Positions 56,977-64,000 of a stretch of 64,000 nucleotides of DNA are shown here, in pieces. Origin of the DNA: JAFGSI01 sp041287425 (GTDB lineage: Bacteria; Chloroflexota; Anaerolineae; Anaerolineales; Villigracilaceae); contig JBEULG010000038.1 of assembly GCA_041287425.1 (NCBI GenBank), forward strand, positions 1 through 64,000, written 5' to 3'. The first letter of the stretch is position 1. Each line of letters begins with the position of its first letter. The position numbers were made by a program, and so were the translations under genes. The notes beneath the pieces were generated by a model. That model had not been told where the DNA came from, ran no database searches, and worked only from the letters and a program-made list of their open reading frames with translations.

Positions 56977-58278
56977 TCAGAAGAGATCTTTCCCCTCGGC
57001 TGCGAGGTCGCGGCGCAGAAGGTCTTCGGGCGTTTCGCGGCGCTGGATGAGGCGCGCCCGGCCGCCTTCCAGCCAGACGACCGCCGGGCGGCAGGCCCCA
57101 TTGTAATTGCTCGCCATGCTCAACTGATACGCCCCGCTGACCGGCAGCGCCACCCATTCGCCTTCCTCCACCTCGGGGAACGGCAGACCGGCAATCAACA
57201 CATCGCCGCTCTCGCAATACGGACCGGCAAACCAGGCTGGCCCGGCCGCCGGCCGATCCACCCCTCGCACCGGCAGGGCGCTGTAACGGGCGGCGTACAA
57301 TGCCGGGCGCGGATTGTCGGCCAGGCCGCCGTCGAGCAGCAGCCAGCGCCGACCGGCCGCCTGCTTGACCGTCTCAACCCGATAGACGGCTACCCCGGCC
57401 CGCGCCACCAGACTCCGGCCCGGTTCCAATTGCAGGCGCGGCAGCGGCAGCCCGAAGCGCCGGCAGCCCTCCACCACCGCCGCGGCGACGGCCCCCACGT
57501 AGGCCGCCAGGTCCGGCTGGGGCAAATCATCCTCGTGATAGGCCACCCCCCAGCCGCCCCCAGGGGAGAGAGTCCAGCCCTCGCTCACCCCCAGCCGGCA
57601 CGCCAGAGCCAGAGTCCGCCCGATGGCCTCGGCCACCGGCCGCGGGTCGCGCAGTTGCGAACCCAAATGGAAATGCAATCCGGCAAGAGGCAAGCCGGAG
57701 CGGCGGAACAAGCCCGCCGCTTGAATGATCTCCGCCTCCCCCATGCCGAACTTGCTTTCAGGCTGACCGGTCTGGATGTGGGCATGCGTCTCGACGCTCA
57801 CCTCCGGCCGGAAGCGCAACCACAAACGGGGCAGCGGACGCGGCCGGCAGAGGAGGCGCGCCACTTCGCTCAGGTTGTCCACCACAATCACGCCCGCATG
57901 ACGGCAGGCCATCTCCAGGTCGGCAGCCGACTTGTTGACGCCATGAACCAGAATCTGCTCAGGCGGCAGACCTGCCGCCAGGGCGATGGCCATCTCGCCC
58001 CGACCGGTGCAATCGAGCCACAGCCCCTGCCGGCCGACCCATTCCGCCAGCGCCCGGCACAGGAAAGCCTTTCCGGCATAGGTCAGGCCGGAGGGGGCCG
58101 GGTAGGCCTCCGCCAGCGCCTGCCGGTAGGCGGCTGCCGCCCGGTCGAGCGTCGCCCGGTCGTACACATAGAGAGGCGTCCCGAACGTTTCCGCCAGCGC
58201 CGCCAGGTCGCAGCCGCCGATGCTCAGTCCATCGCCCTCAACTTTGGTCGTATCGGGGAAAAGGAAAAGGCGGTTCAT
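56977..58278 (-). CDS. lysA: Diaminopimelate decarboxylase
   Basis: This 433-residue PLP enzyme makes L-lysine from meso-diaminopimelate, the last step of the pathway. The PLP Lys is in LTYAGKAFLCRALAEW (about residue 70). Further motifs are LHFHLGSQLRDP, LSPGGGWGVAY (phosphate-binding Gly loop), LQLEPGRSLVARAG, and the dimer-partner Cys in GPYCESGDVL. The substrate-side YNG at the end (ASNYNGACRP) is conserved. Ornithine decarboxylase relatives differ at the EPGR and CESGD motifs. It is flanked by the tRNA-Leu upstream and the infC operon downstream. Confidence 0.92.
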   Translation of the reverse strand: MNRLFLFPDTTKVEGDGLSIGGCDLAALAETFGTPLYVYDRATLDRAAAAYRQALAEAYPAPSGLTYAGKAFLCRALAEWVGRQGLWLDCTGRGEMAIALAAGLPPEQILVHGVNKSAADLEMACRHAGVIVVDNLSEVARLLCRPRPLPRLWLRFRPEVSVETHAHIQTGQPESKFGMGEAEIIQAAGLFRRSGLPLAGLHFHLGSQLRDPRPVAEAIGRTLALACRLGVSEGWTLSPGGGWGVAYHEDDLPQPDLAAYVGAVAAAVVEGCRRFGLPLPRLQLEPGRSLVARAGVAVYRVETVKQAAGRRWLLLDGGLADNPRPALYAARYSALPVRGVDRPAAGPAWFAGPYCESGDVLIAGLPFPEVEEGEWVALPVSGAYQLSMASNYNGACRPAVVWLEGGRARLIQRRETPEDLLRRDLAAEGKDLF

Positions 58279-58303
58279 AGGCCTGTTTTACCATAGAAAC
58301 AAA

Positions 58304-58323
58304 AACCCGCCCCGGGGCGGGTT
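58304..58323 (-). terminator. Terminator after tRNA-Leu
   Basis: AACCCGCCCC and GGGGCGGGTT form a perfect 20-base palindrome, followed on the minus strand by TTTGTTTC. It ends the tRNA transcript just before lysA. Confidence 0.8.
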
Positions 58324-58327
58324 CCTG

Positions 58328-58411
58328 TGCCGAAGGAGGGACTTGAACCCTCACGGCCTTGCGGCCACTAAGCCCTGAACCTAGCGCGTCTGCCAATTCC
58401 GCCACTTCGGC
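58328..58411 (-). tRNA. tRNA-Leu (anticodon CAG)
   Basis: The minus strand folds as a type II tRNA: acceptor GCCGAAG/CTTCGGC, D-arm with TGGCGGAATTGGCAGACGCG, anticodon loop TTCAGGG giving CAG, a long variable arm (TGGCC-GCAA-GGCC-type) and the T-arm GAGGGTTCAAGTCCCTC. The discriminator is A, and CCA is not encoded (ACA follows). CAG reads CUG leucine codons, which are abundant in these genes. Confidence 0.95.
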
Positions 58412-58425
58412 GTGTTGCGGCTTGT

Positions 58426-58453
58426 ATTTTATCCGAATCCACCATTTTGTCAA
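58426..58453 (-). promoter_or_regulatory. Promoter of tRNA-Leu
   Basis: On the minus strand TTGACA (58453-58448) and TAAAAT (58431-58426) are 16 bases apart, placing the start a few bases before the mature tRNA. Confidence 0.75.
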
Positions 58454-58513
58454 CCTCCACCGGCCGCGGTCCGCCAGCGGCTGGCTTCCCCTCACCGCGC
58501 CTCCGAATTAACG

Positions 58514-58519
58514 TATAAT
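58514..58519 (+). promoter_or_regulatory. -10 element of etfBA
   Basis: TATAAT lies 28 bases before the etfB GTG; a GGGAGG RBS follows at about 58537-58542. No -35 of good quality is visible. Confidence 0.5.
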
Positions 58520-58547
58520 TTGGAGCAAACCAATCCGGGAGGTTCTC

Positions 58548-59318
58548 GTGAAAATCGTCGTCTGTGTCAAGACCACCCTGCCCTCCGAAGCGCAGGTGAG
58601 AGTCGAAGGCGGCCAACTCGTCTTCGACAACACCCCGCAAATCATCAACCCCTGGGACGAGTACGCCGTCGAAGCCGCCTTGCAGCAGAAGGAAGCCCTC
58701 GGCGGGACGGTGACCGCCCTCTCCCTCGGCAATGAACAGGCGAACGTGGCCCTCAAGCACGCCCTGGCGATGGGCGCCGACGATGCCATCCGCATCGGTG
58801 ACCCCGCCCTGGCCGCCATCGACACCCTCGCCGCTGCCCGCCTCCTGGCGGCTGCCATCCGCAAACTCGGCGGCGTGGACCTGGTCTGCTTTGGTCGCCA
58901 GGCCATCGACGGCGACTCGGGCGTCACCCCCGCCCAGACCGCCCGTCTGCTCGGCTGGCCGGCCCTGACCCTCGCCTCGGCCGTCAAAATCGAGGCCGGC
59001 CAGATTCGGGTCGAGCGTTCCATCGAAGAAGGCCGCCAAATCGTCACTGCCGCCCTGCCGGCCGTCTTGAGCGTGGTCAAAGACTTCGCCGAGCCGCGTT
59101 ACCCCACCTTCATGGGCAAACGCAAGGCCGACCGGGCCGAGATTCCCGTCTGGTCGCTGGCCGACCTGGGCCTGCCCGCCCCGGCCGCCCTCGTCACCTG
59201 GGGAGAATTCAGCGAGCCGCCGCGCCGCACAGCCCAATGCGAGATGATCGCCGGCGCCTCCCCCGCCGAAATCGCCGAAAAACTGGCCGACAAAATCCTG
59301 GCGGAGAAAATCCTATGA
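58548..59318 (+). CDS. etfB: Electron transfer flavoprotein beta subunit
   Basis: This 256-residue subunit binds AMP/FAD interface elements of the EtfAB heterodimer, which passes electrons from acyl-CoA dehydrogenases to the quinone pool or bifurcating partners. It starts with GTG (MKIVVCVKTTLP), has IINPWDEYAVEAAL, VALKHALAMGADDAIRI, VCFGRQAIDGDSGVTPAQTA and PALPAVLSVVKDFAEPRYP-type sequence (here LPAVLSVVKDFAEPRYPT). The RBS is GGGAGG. It overlaps etfA by ATGA. Confidence 0.93.
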   Translation: MKIVVCVKTTLPSEAQVRVEGGQLVFDNTPQIINPWDEYAVEAALQQKEALGGTVTALSLGNEQANVALKHALAMGADDAIRIGDPALAAIDTLAAARLLAAAIRKLGGVDLVCFGRQAIDGDSGVTPAQTARLLGWPALTLASAVKIEAGQIRVERSIEEGRQIVTAALPAVLSVVKDFAEPRYPTFMGKRKADRAEIPVWSLADLGLPAPAALVTWGEFSEPPRRTAQCEMIAGASPAEIAEKLADKILAEKIL

Positions 59319-60295
59319 ACATCTGGGTTTACATTGACCACTTCAAGGGGACTCCCTTGCCCGTCTCCTGGGAAGCCCTCGGCCTGGCCAAGCGCTTGGG
59401 GAACGCCGCCGCCGTCATGCTGGGCAATCACCTGGACGAGGCGGTTCAGGCGGCCTTCGACTTCGGGGCCGACTCCGTCCTGCTGGCCGATGACCCTGCC
59501 CTGGCCGATTACCGCGCCGAGGCCTTCGCCTCCACCCTGAGCGCCGCCGCCGCAGCCCAGACCCCCGACCTGCTCCTCTTCCCGACCACCAGCCGCGGCC
59601 GCGAGGTGGCCGCCATGACCGCCGCCGACCTGAACGCCGGCCTGCTGGTGGACGTCACCGCCCTGGAAGTCGCCGCGCCGGGCGTCGTCGCCACCCGGCC
59701 GGTCTATGGCGGCAAAGTGCTGGTGCGCGAGGTCTGCGCCTCCAAACCGGCCCTCGTCACCCTGCGGGGACGCGCCTTCCCCAAACCGGAGCAACAAACC
59801 GGCCGCTCCGGGCCGGTTACGAAGATCGAGGTCAAAGCCGAGACGCAGACCAGCGTCGCCGGCTACACGACCAGCGAGGGGGTCAGTCTGAGCGACGCCA
59901 ACGTCATCGTCTCGGGCGGGCGCGGGCTGACGGTCTTCCCCGGCCTGGACGAGAAATCCGCCGCTGCCAAAGGCTTCGCCCTGCTCGGCGAACTGGCCGC
60001 CGTCCTGAACGGCGCAGTCGGGGCCAGCCGCGCCGTCGTGGATGCCGGCTTCATCCCCTACGCCCATCAGGTCGGCCAGACCGGCAAACTGGTCTCCCCC
60101 GACCTGTACATCGCCTGCGGCATCTCCGGGGCCATTCAGCACCTGGCCGGCATGCGCACGGCAAAGGTCATCGTAGCCATCAACACCGATCCCCACGCCC
60201 CCATCTTCCAGGTGGCCCAATACGGCGTGGTCGGCGACCTGTACCAGATCGTCCCCGCCCTGACGGCCGCCCTGAAAAAGAAACTGGGCAAATAA
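59315..60295 (+). CDS. etfA: Electron transfer flavoprotein alpha subunit
   Basis: This 326-residue partner of EtfB has a divergent N-terminal domain and the conserved C-terminal FAD-binding domain: VSGGRGLTVFPGLDE, AVVDAGFIPYAHQVGQTGK, VSPDLYIACGISGAIQHL and VIVAINTDPHAPIFQVAQYG. No extra ferredoxin domain is present, so it is a simple ETF. No acyl-CoA dehydrogenase or ETF:quinone oxidoreductase is adjacent, though the lipid-type cluster just upstream of the infC operon could be a source of acyl-CoA. Confidence 0.94.
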   Translation: MNIWVYIDHFKGTPLPVSWEALGLAKRLGNAAAVMLGNHLDEAVQAAFDFGADSVLLADDPALADYRAEAFASTLSAAAAAQTPDLLLFPTTSRGREVAAMTAADLNAGLLVDVTALEVAAPGVVATRPVYGGKVLVREVCASKPALVTLRGRAFPKPEQQTGRSGPVTKIEVKAETQTSVAGYTTSEGVSLSDANVIVSGGRGLTVFPGLDEKSAAAKGFALLGELAAVLNGAVGASRAVVDAGFIPYAHQVGQTGKLVSPDLYIACGISGAIQHLAGMRTAKVIVAINTDPHAPIFQVAQYGVVGDLYQIVPALTAALKKKLGK

Positions 60296-60304
60296 GCCAA
60301 AAAG

Positions 60305-60331
60305 GACGGGCCGGAGCAATTCCGGCCCGTC
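60305..60331. terminator. Bidirectional hairpin between convergent etfA and DUF5666 genes
   Basis: GACGGGCCGGA (60305-60315) and TCCGGCCCGTC (60321-60331) are perfect arms. On the minus strand CTTTTTGG follows, giving a good terminator for the DUF5666 gene; the plus side lacks a T-run. Confidence 0.75.
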
Positions 60332-60356
60332 TGCTTGGGGGGGAGAACCCCGGAGA

Positions 60357-60776
60357 TCAGGGCAGGCAGGAGAGGCTGGCGCCGACCGTGATGCGGCTGG
60401 CCGTCCAGACGTTGTTGGCCAGCGTCCCGTTGACGCTGACCGGGTTGCCCACCCGCAAATCGGCGAAGGTGATCGCCGTCGCCGTGGCCGCGCTGCTGCT
60501 CTTGAACAGGTAACGCGTGCCGGCTGTGACCGTGACCGTCACGGGCGTGCCGAGGTACGGCTGCACCAGCGTGTTGCCGCGGTACACCTGAACGGTCACG
60601 GTGTTGGGGCCAATCGCCGTAATCGTACCGGTGATGGCAAACGTGCCGCGCGGCCCTTGTTGGCCGTTCCCGTTGCCGCTGCCGCCGCTGCCGGGGCCGT
60701 TCCCTGCAGCCGCCGCCGGCGCCACCAGCGCCAGCGCCAGGACCAGAACCAGTAAAATAACGCTGAACTTCTTCAT
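60357..60776 (-). CDS. Secreted DUF5666-type protein
   Basis: This 139-residue protein has a clear signal peptide (MKKFSVILLVLVLALALVAP, cleavage near AAAAG), a Gly/Asn-rich linker and one OB-like domain typical of DUF5666 (GTFAITGTITAIGPNTVTVQ, GTPVTVTVTAGTRYLF, DLRVGNPVSVNGTLANN). The domain is of unknown function and is often found near ECF sigma/anti-sigma pairs, as here: the sigma gene is divergent, 209 bases away. The ATG at 60776 has an AAAGGAG RBS. Confidence 0.82.
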   Translation of the reverse strand: MKKFSVILLVLVLALALVAPAAAAGNGPGSGGSGNGNGQQGPRGTFAITGTITAIGPNTVTVQVYRGNTLVQPYLGTPVTVTVTAGTRYLFKSSSAATATAITFADLRVGNPVSVNGTLANNVWTASRITVGASLSCLP

Positions 60777-60942
60777 GTGAGTCTCCTTTCGTTTTACTCG
60801 ATGTGACGCTGTACCCTTCCAAAAGATACGGGCAACGCGATTTGTCCTTGTTATAACCGGAGAGCGAAAAGCCAGCATGAAGGAAAAGTAAAGAATGGAT
60901 AAACTTTCCTGCCGCAGTTTCGTTTTTCCTTGCCATCCAGAT

Positions 60943-60948
60943 ATAATG
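60943..60948 (+). promoter_or_regulatory. -10-like element of the ECF sigma gene
   Basis: TATAAT at 60943-60948 lies 37 bases before the ATG in the 60777-60985 divergent space. No -35 is clear, and no ECF-type self-regulated promoter could be recognised with confidence on either side. Confidence 0.4.
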
Positions 60949-60985
60949 TGCCCATATCCCACCAAGCATTCAGGCGTCACATAAG

Positions 60986-61537
60986 ATGAGTTGTTCTGTG
61001 GCTTCGGAGAGCGAGTTGTTGCAGCGCGCCCAGACCTTCGACCGCCAGGCGCTGGCCGAGATTTACGACCTATACAGTCCTGGCCTGTACCGCTACGCCC
61101 TGCGTCTGCTGGGCGATGCCTCTGCCGCCGAGGACTGTCTCGCCGAGACATTCAGCCGCTTCCTGCAGGCGCTGCGGCGAGGCAAAGGGCCGCGCAATTA
61201 CCTGCAGGCCTACCTCTATCGCGTTGCCCATAATTGGATTACCGATCAGTACCGCCGCCAGCCGCCGCCCGCTGCCGAATTGGACGAGCGCTTCCCCGAC
61301 CTCGCCGCCGCCCCCGAAGAAATCGTCGCCCGCCGCAGCCATCGGGAACGTCTGCGCCGGGCGCTCCAGCGTTTGACCCCTGAACAGCGCCAGGTCATCG
61401 CCCTCAAATACCTGGAAGGCTGGCAGAACGAACAAATCGCCCGCGCCCTGGGCAAGCCGGTCGGAGCGGTCAAGTCGCTGCAACACCGCGCCCTGACGCG
61501 CCTGCAGCGTCTGCTGGCAAACGAGGAACTGCGATGA
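60986..61537 (+). CDS. ECF-family RNA polymerase sigma factor
   Basis: This 183-residue protein has sigma region 2 (about 20-85, AEIYDLYSPGLYRYALRLLG, AEDCLAETFSRFLQAL, RVAHNWITDQYRR) and region 4 (about 125-178, LTPEQRQVIALKYLEGWQNE, IARALGKPVGAVKSLQHRAL). It has no region 1 or 3, as usual for ECF sigmas. It should redirect RNA polymerase to a small regulon in response to an envelope signal. The TGA overlaps the ATG of the DUF5667 gene, its likely control partner. Confidence 0.92.
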   Translation: MSCSVASESELLQRAQTFDRQALAEIYDLYSPGLYRYALRLLGDASAAEDCLAETFSRFLQALRRGKGPRNYLQAYLYRVAHNWITDQYRRQPPPAAELDERFPDLAAAPEEIVARRSHRERLRRALQRLTPEQRQVIALKYLEGWQNEQIARALGKPVGAVKSLQHRALTRLQRLLANEELR

Positions 61538-62424
61538 ACGAAACAATCGACCCCCAACTGGAACGCGCCCTCCAGGACCTGAAAGCGGTCGCCGACCGCG
61601 ACCCGCGGGCTGCAGCCCGCGGCCGGGCGCGCTTCTTGGCTGAAGCCGCCGACTTGCAACCCGTACCTGGCCAGGCAAAATCACGTCAGACAGGATGGAA
61701 AACACCTGCCCGAAAGGAGAAATTTGCCATGAATGCATTGATTTCCATCCTGGCCGTATTCACCCTCCTGTTGAGTGGAGGCGCCGCCACCGTTTATGCC
61801 GCCCAGGACGACCTGCCCGGCCAGCCCCTCTACCCCCTCAAGACCTGGAGCGAGGACCTGCGCCTGGACCTGACCGCCGACCCTCAACAGGAAGTCCACC
61901 TGCTCATGATTCTCGCCCAGCGCCGCGTCGAAGAGATGGTGGCCCTCAGCGCCCAGGGCCTCACCCCGCCCGCCGAGGTCCAAGCGCGCCTCGAACAACA
62001 TCTCAGCCAGGCCTTGCACCTCGCCGCCGGTCTGGATGACGCCGCCATGCTGGCCACCCTGCAGCAAATCCACATCGCTCTGCAAAATGACTTACAAATC
62101 ATGCTCCGAGCAGGCGGCGAGGCCTCTGCCGGCCTGATTCAGGCGCGGCAGACGATCGAGACCCGCATGCGCCTGATCGAGAGCGGCCTGACTGACCCGC
62201 AGGGGCTGCGCCAGACTCTGCGCCAGGAGCAGGAAGTGCATAGCGGCCAAACCGCCACGCCGCCCGCCGGCAACGGCAACCAGGGGGAGCAACGCGGCCC
62301 TGAAAGCACCCCCGTCCCTCAACAAACGCCGGGCGGCCCCCGCCAGCCCGACCCAACCCCCGGGCCGCAAGGCACCCCAGGCGGCCAGGGAGGGCCGGGC
62401 GGCCCCGGCGGACATCGTCCCTAG
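61534..62424 (+). CDS. DUF5667-type membrane protein, probable anti-sigma partner
   Basis: This 296-residue protein has a soluble N-terminus of about 65 residues (LERALQDLKAVADRDPRAAA) that could hold the sigma factor, a membrane helix (about 68-88, LISILAVFTLLLSGGAATVYA) and an extracytoplasmic DUF5667 domain beginning QDDLPGQPLYPLKTWSEDL. Helices rich in Gln/Arg follow, then a Gly/Pro-rich low-complexity tail (PGGQGGPGGPGGHRP). The arrangement behind an ECF sigma gene, with ATGA overlap, fits an anti-sigma role; no ZAS or RsgI-type motif is visible, so this is inference from context. Confidence 0.72.
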   Translation: MNETIDPQLERALQDLKAVADRDPRAAARGRARFLAEAADLQPVPGQAKSRQTGWKTPARKEKFAMNALISILAVFTLLLSGGAATVYAAQDDLPGQPLYPLKTWSEDLRLDLTADPQQEVHLLMILAQRRVEEMVALSAQGLTPPAEVQARLEQHLSQALHLAAGLDDAAMLATLQQIHIALQNDLQIMLRAGGEASAGLIQARQTIETRMRLIESGLTDPQGLRQTLRQEQEVHSGQTATPPAGNGNQGEQRGPESTPVPQQTPGGPRQPDPTPGPQGTPGGQGGPGGPGGHRP

Positions 62425-62445
62425 CCGCCTGCCTGTCACGGCTTC

Positions 62446-62483
62446 ATCCCCGCCCATCCCAGCGGTGGCGCGGGGATATTTTT
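62446..62483 (+). terminator. Terminator after the ECF sigma operon
   Basis: ATCCCCGC (62446-62453) pairs with GCGGGGAT (62470-62477), followed by ATTTTT. It ends just before the promoter of the regulator-MFS operon. Confidence 0.8.
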
Positions 62484-62484
62484 C

Positions 62485-62551
62485 TTGACAAAATCGCCGG
62501 GGTGAATATAATTGCACCATCCAAATACCATCCATATGGATGGTACTTGGA
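62485..62551 (+). promoter_or_regulatory. Promoter and palindromic operator of the RHH regulator-MFS operon
   Basis: TTGACA (62485-62490) and TATAAT (62507-62512) are 16 bases apart. Immediately downstream the perfect 20-base palindrome TACCATCCATATGGATGGTA (62526-62545) lies inside a longer near-palindrome (about 62520-62551). It covers the expected start of transcription and suits a ribbon-helix-helix dimer pair repressing its own operon. Confidence 0.85.
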
Positions 62552-62577
62552 TGATAAAATCGCTAAAGGAGAAGGCC

Positions 62578-62964
62578 ATGCCCGATGCCGAAAAAGTAAC
62601 CATCAACATGTCGGCCGTTGACCTGGGCAAAATCGACCTGCTGGTGCAGGAGGGACTTTATTCCAACCGCACCGACTTCATCCGCACCGCCATCCGCAAC
62701 CTGCTCGACAAGCACACCCTGGAAATCCAGCAATCGGTAACGCGCCATTCGTACGGTATCGGCGTGTTCGTCTATACCCGCAAAGACCTCGAACGGCTGA
62801 AAGAACGCGGCGATAAGGTCAAATTAACGGTGGTGGGGCTGCTCGTCCTGACCGACGACATTCCGGCCGACCTGGCCCAGGCGGTGGTGGAATCGGTCCA
62901 GGTGCGCGGCATCTTCCAGGCCAGCCAAGAAGTCAGGGCCGCCCTGGCCGACAGGATACGATGA
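62578..62964 (+). CDS. Ribbon-helix-helix (CopG/MetJ-fold) transcriptional regulator
   Basis: This 128-residue protein begins with an RHH DNA-binding domain (about 1-50): the strand EKVTINMSAVDLGKIDLLVQ and helices GLYSNRTDFIRTAIRNLLDK. A C-terminal region of about 75 residues follows (YGIGVFVYTRKDLERLKE, KLTVVGLLVLTDDIPADLA), which may dimerise or sense a ligand. It lacks the His/Cys metal set of NikR. The ATG at 62578 has an AAAGGAG RBS. The promoter carries a palindromic operator, so autoregulation is likely. It overlaps the MFS gene by ATGA, suggesting it controls that exporter. Confidence 0.87.
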   Translation: MPDAEKVTINMSAVDLGKIDLLVQEGLYSNRTDFIRTAIRNLLDKHTLEIQQSVTRHSYGIGVFVYTRKDLERLKERGDKVKLTVVGLLVLTDDIPADLAQAVVESVQVRGIFQASQEVRAALADRIR

Positions 62965-64000
62965 CCCCCATGGAAAACACGCTTCCTCCTTCCTCTGAAT
63001 CAGAAGACCGGCGCGGCTGGGCCGCCCGCTTCTTCACCATTTGGACCGGGCAAGCCTTCTCCCTCATCGGCTCGGCGCTGGTGCAATTTGCCCTCGTCTG
63101 GTGGCTGACGCAGCAGACCGGCTCGGCGACCATCCTGGCCACCGCCTCGCTCGTTGCCCTGCTGCCGCAAATCGTGCTTGGCCCCTTCGTCGGTGCGCTG
63201 GTTGACCGCTGGAATCGGCGCCTGATCATGATCATCGCCGACGCCTCCATCGCCGCCGCGACCGGCGTGTTGATTTTTCTCTTCGCAACCGGCCTGGTGC
63301 AGGTCTGGCACATTTACGCCATCCTGTTCCTCCGTTCCCTCGGCGGCGCTTTCCATCACCCTGCCATGACCGCCTCAACCTCGCTGATGGTGCCCCACCG
63401 CCATCTGACGCGCCTCTCTGGCCTCAACCAGTTGCTGCAGGGGTTCCTGAGCATCTTTGCGCCGCCATTGGGCGCCCTGTTGCTCGGCTTCTTACCGACC
63501 CAGGGCGTGTTGGCAATCGATGTCGGCACGGCGGCCCTGGCCATCTTGCCGCTCCTCTTCTTGTCCATTCCCCAGCCGCAGCGTCAGGCCAACCGTGCGG
63601 CCCCGGTCACCTCCTACTGGCACGATCTGGGCGACGGGTTGCGCTATGTCGTCCGATGGCCGGGCTTGCTCGGTTTGATTCTGCTTGCCATGCTGCTTAA
63701 CTTCTTGCTCAGCCCCAGTTCATCTCTCCTGCCGCTCCTGGTTTTGAAGGAATTTCAAGGCGGGGCACCGCAACTGGCAGCGGTCGAATCGGCCTTTGGG
63801 GTCGGCATCATCCTGGGTGGCTCGATTCTGGGCGTCTGGGGCGGATTCAAACGCCGCATTCTCACCTCCTTTGCGGGCATCCTCGGCATCGGCGCAGGCG
63901 TCATCCTGACCGGCCTGGCGCCGGCCGGCATGTTCTGGCTGCTGCTGGCCGCCAATTTCCTCATCGGCCTCACCCAGGTATTTGCCAACGGGCCAATCCT
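62961..64000 (+). CDS. MFS transporter (EntS/MFS_3-like), truncated by the window edge
   Basis: At least 346 residues are visible with no stop before base 64000. After a short polar N-terminus, about nine membrane helices are seen, including FTIWTGQAFSLIGSALVQFA, WWLTQQTGSATILATASLVA, the loop motif GALVDRWNRRLIMIIAD (MFS motif A) and SLGGAFHHPAMTASTSLMV. This pattern fits the EntS/macrolide-efflux group, which exports small lipophilic or siderophore-like molecules. Its start overlaps the RHH regulator stop, so substrate-induced derepression is likely; the substrate is unknown. Confidence 0.87.
   Translation, partial: MTPMENTLPPSSESEDRRGWAARFFTIWTGQAFSLIGSALVQFALVWWLTQQTGSATILATASLVALLPQIVLGPFVGALVDRWNRRLIMIIADASIAAATGVLIFLFATGLVQVWHIYAILFLRSLGGAFHHPAMTASTSLMVPHRHLTRLSGLNQLLQGFLSIFAPPLGALLLGFLPTQGVLAIDVGTAALAILPLLFLSIPQPQRQANRAAPVTSYWHDLGDGLRYVVRWPGLLGLILLAMLLNFLLSPSSSLLPLLVLKEFQGGAPQLAAVESAFGVGIILGGSILGVWGGFKRRILTSFAGILGIGAGVILTGLAPAGMFWLLLAANFLIGLTQVFANGPI

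Overview
The window reads as a piece of a GC-rich chromosome from a bacterium of the Chloroflexota, most likely an Anaerolineae-type lineage. This assignment is inference from gene content and style: lipoproteins with Pro/Thr-rich linkers after the lipobox, DUF4349, DUF5666/DUF5667 and DUF6512 proteins, an actinobacterial/archaeal-type inositol-phosphate synthase, a Rex repressor, a transcriptional T-box ahead of serS, and a MreB-like gene directly behind atpC. No rRNA, phage or transposase gene is present. One tRNA (Leu, CAG) is present. Genes are dense, and stop/start overlaps of the ATGA type are frequent, so most genes sit in short operons.

Layout. 1-1392 (-): a cell-wall amidase and a truncated TPR membrane protein. 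1652-4848 (+): phosphoesterase, YciI-like protein, esterase and NUDIX hydrolase. 5153-9999 (+): membrane and lipoproteins, coaBC, a second phosphoesterase and a DUF4349 lipoprotein. 10145-16394: rsmG, a cupin, recF-def, a cyclic-nucleotide-binding membrane protein and a lytic transglycosylase. 16407-18485 (-): a two-component system. 18650-24895 (+): sugar transferase, T-box and serS, a CHASE2 adenylate cyclase and a large lipoprotein. 24976-25593 (+): rex. 25994-31553 (-): atpA-atpG-atpD-atpC followed by a divergent MreB homologue; the c, a, b and delta subunit genes are not here. 32275-36078 (+): ATP-grasp ligase, SDR-DUF2867 protein and UbiA prenyltransferase. 36251-38855 (-): HIT protein, polysaccharide deacetylase, ino1. 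38961-42333 (+): GAF histidine kinase, PfkB-like protein, M20 peptidase. 42330-46444 (-): TolB-like lipoprotein, DUF711 protein, SpoU methyltransferase, macrodomain protein. 46515-55289 (-): an eleven-gene regulator-headed cluster (below). 55501-58411 (-): infC-rpmI-rplT, lysA, tRNA-Leu. 58548-60295 (+): etfBA. 60357-62424: DUF5666 protein, ECF sigma factor and its DUF5667 partner. 62578-64000 (+): ribbon-helix-helix regulator and a truncated MFS transporter.

The most unusual region is 46515-55289. An XRE-cupin regulator is followed, after an internal terminator, by a protein of unknown family, a DUF6512 membrane protein, an SCP2 lipid-carrier protein, a HMG-CoA-synthase-like protein, an SCP-x-type thiolase, a DUF35 Zn-ribbon/OB protein, a six-helix membrane protein, a ferrochelatase-like protein, a second DUF6512 protein and an SDR. 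The thiolase / HMGCS-like / DUF35 trio is the arrangement of archaeal HMG-CoA synthesis and of Phl-type acyltransferase complexes. Here, however, the HMGCS-like member has lost the residues that align with the catalytic Cys and His, so a different acyl or lipid chemistry is likely.

Non-coding structure is rich. There are three copies of a short element with inverted ends (4920, 18505, 32070), a second unrelated element with inverted ends (10008), a 42-bp tandem array (44875) sharing its core with an irregular array at 25740 and a single module at 31823, a hairpin and direct-repeat cluster at 31874-32058, several promoters with palindromic operators, and a set of promoters placed so that the mRNA should be leaderless. 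infC starts with AUC.
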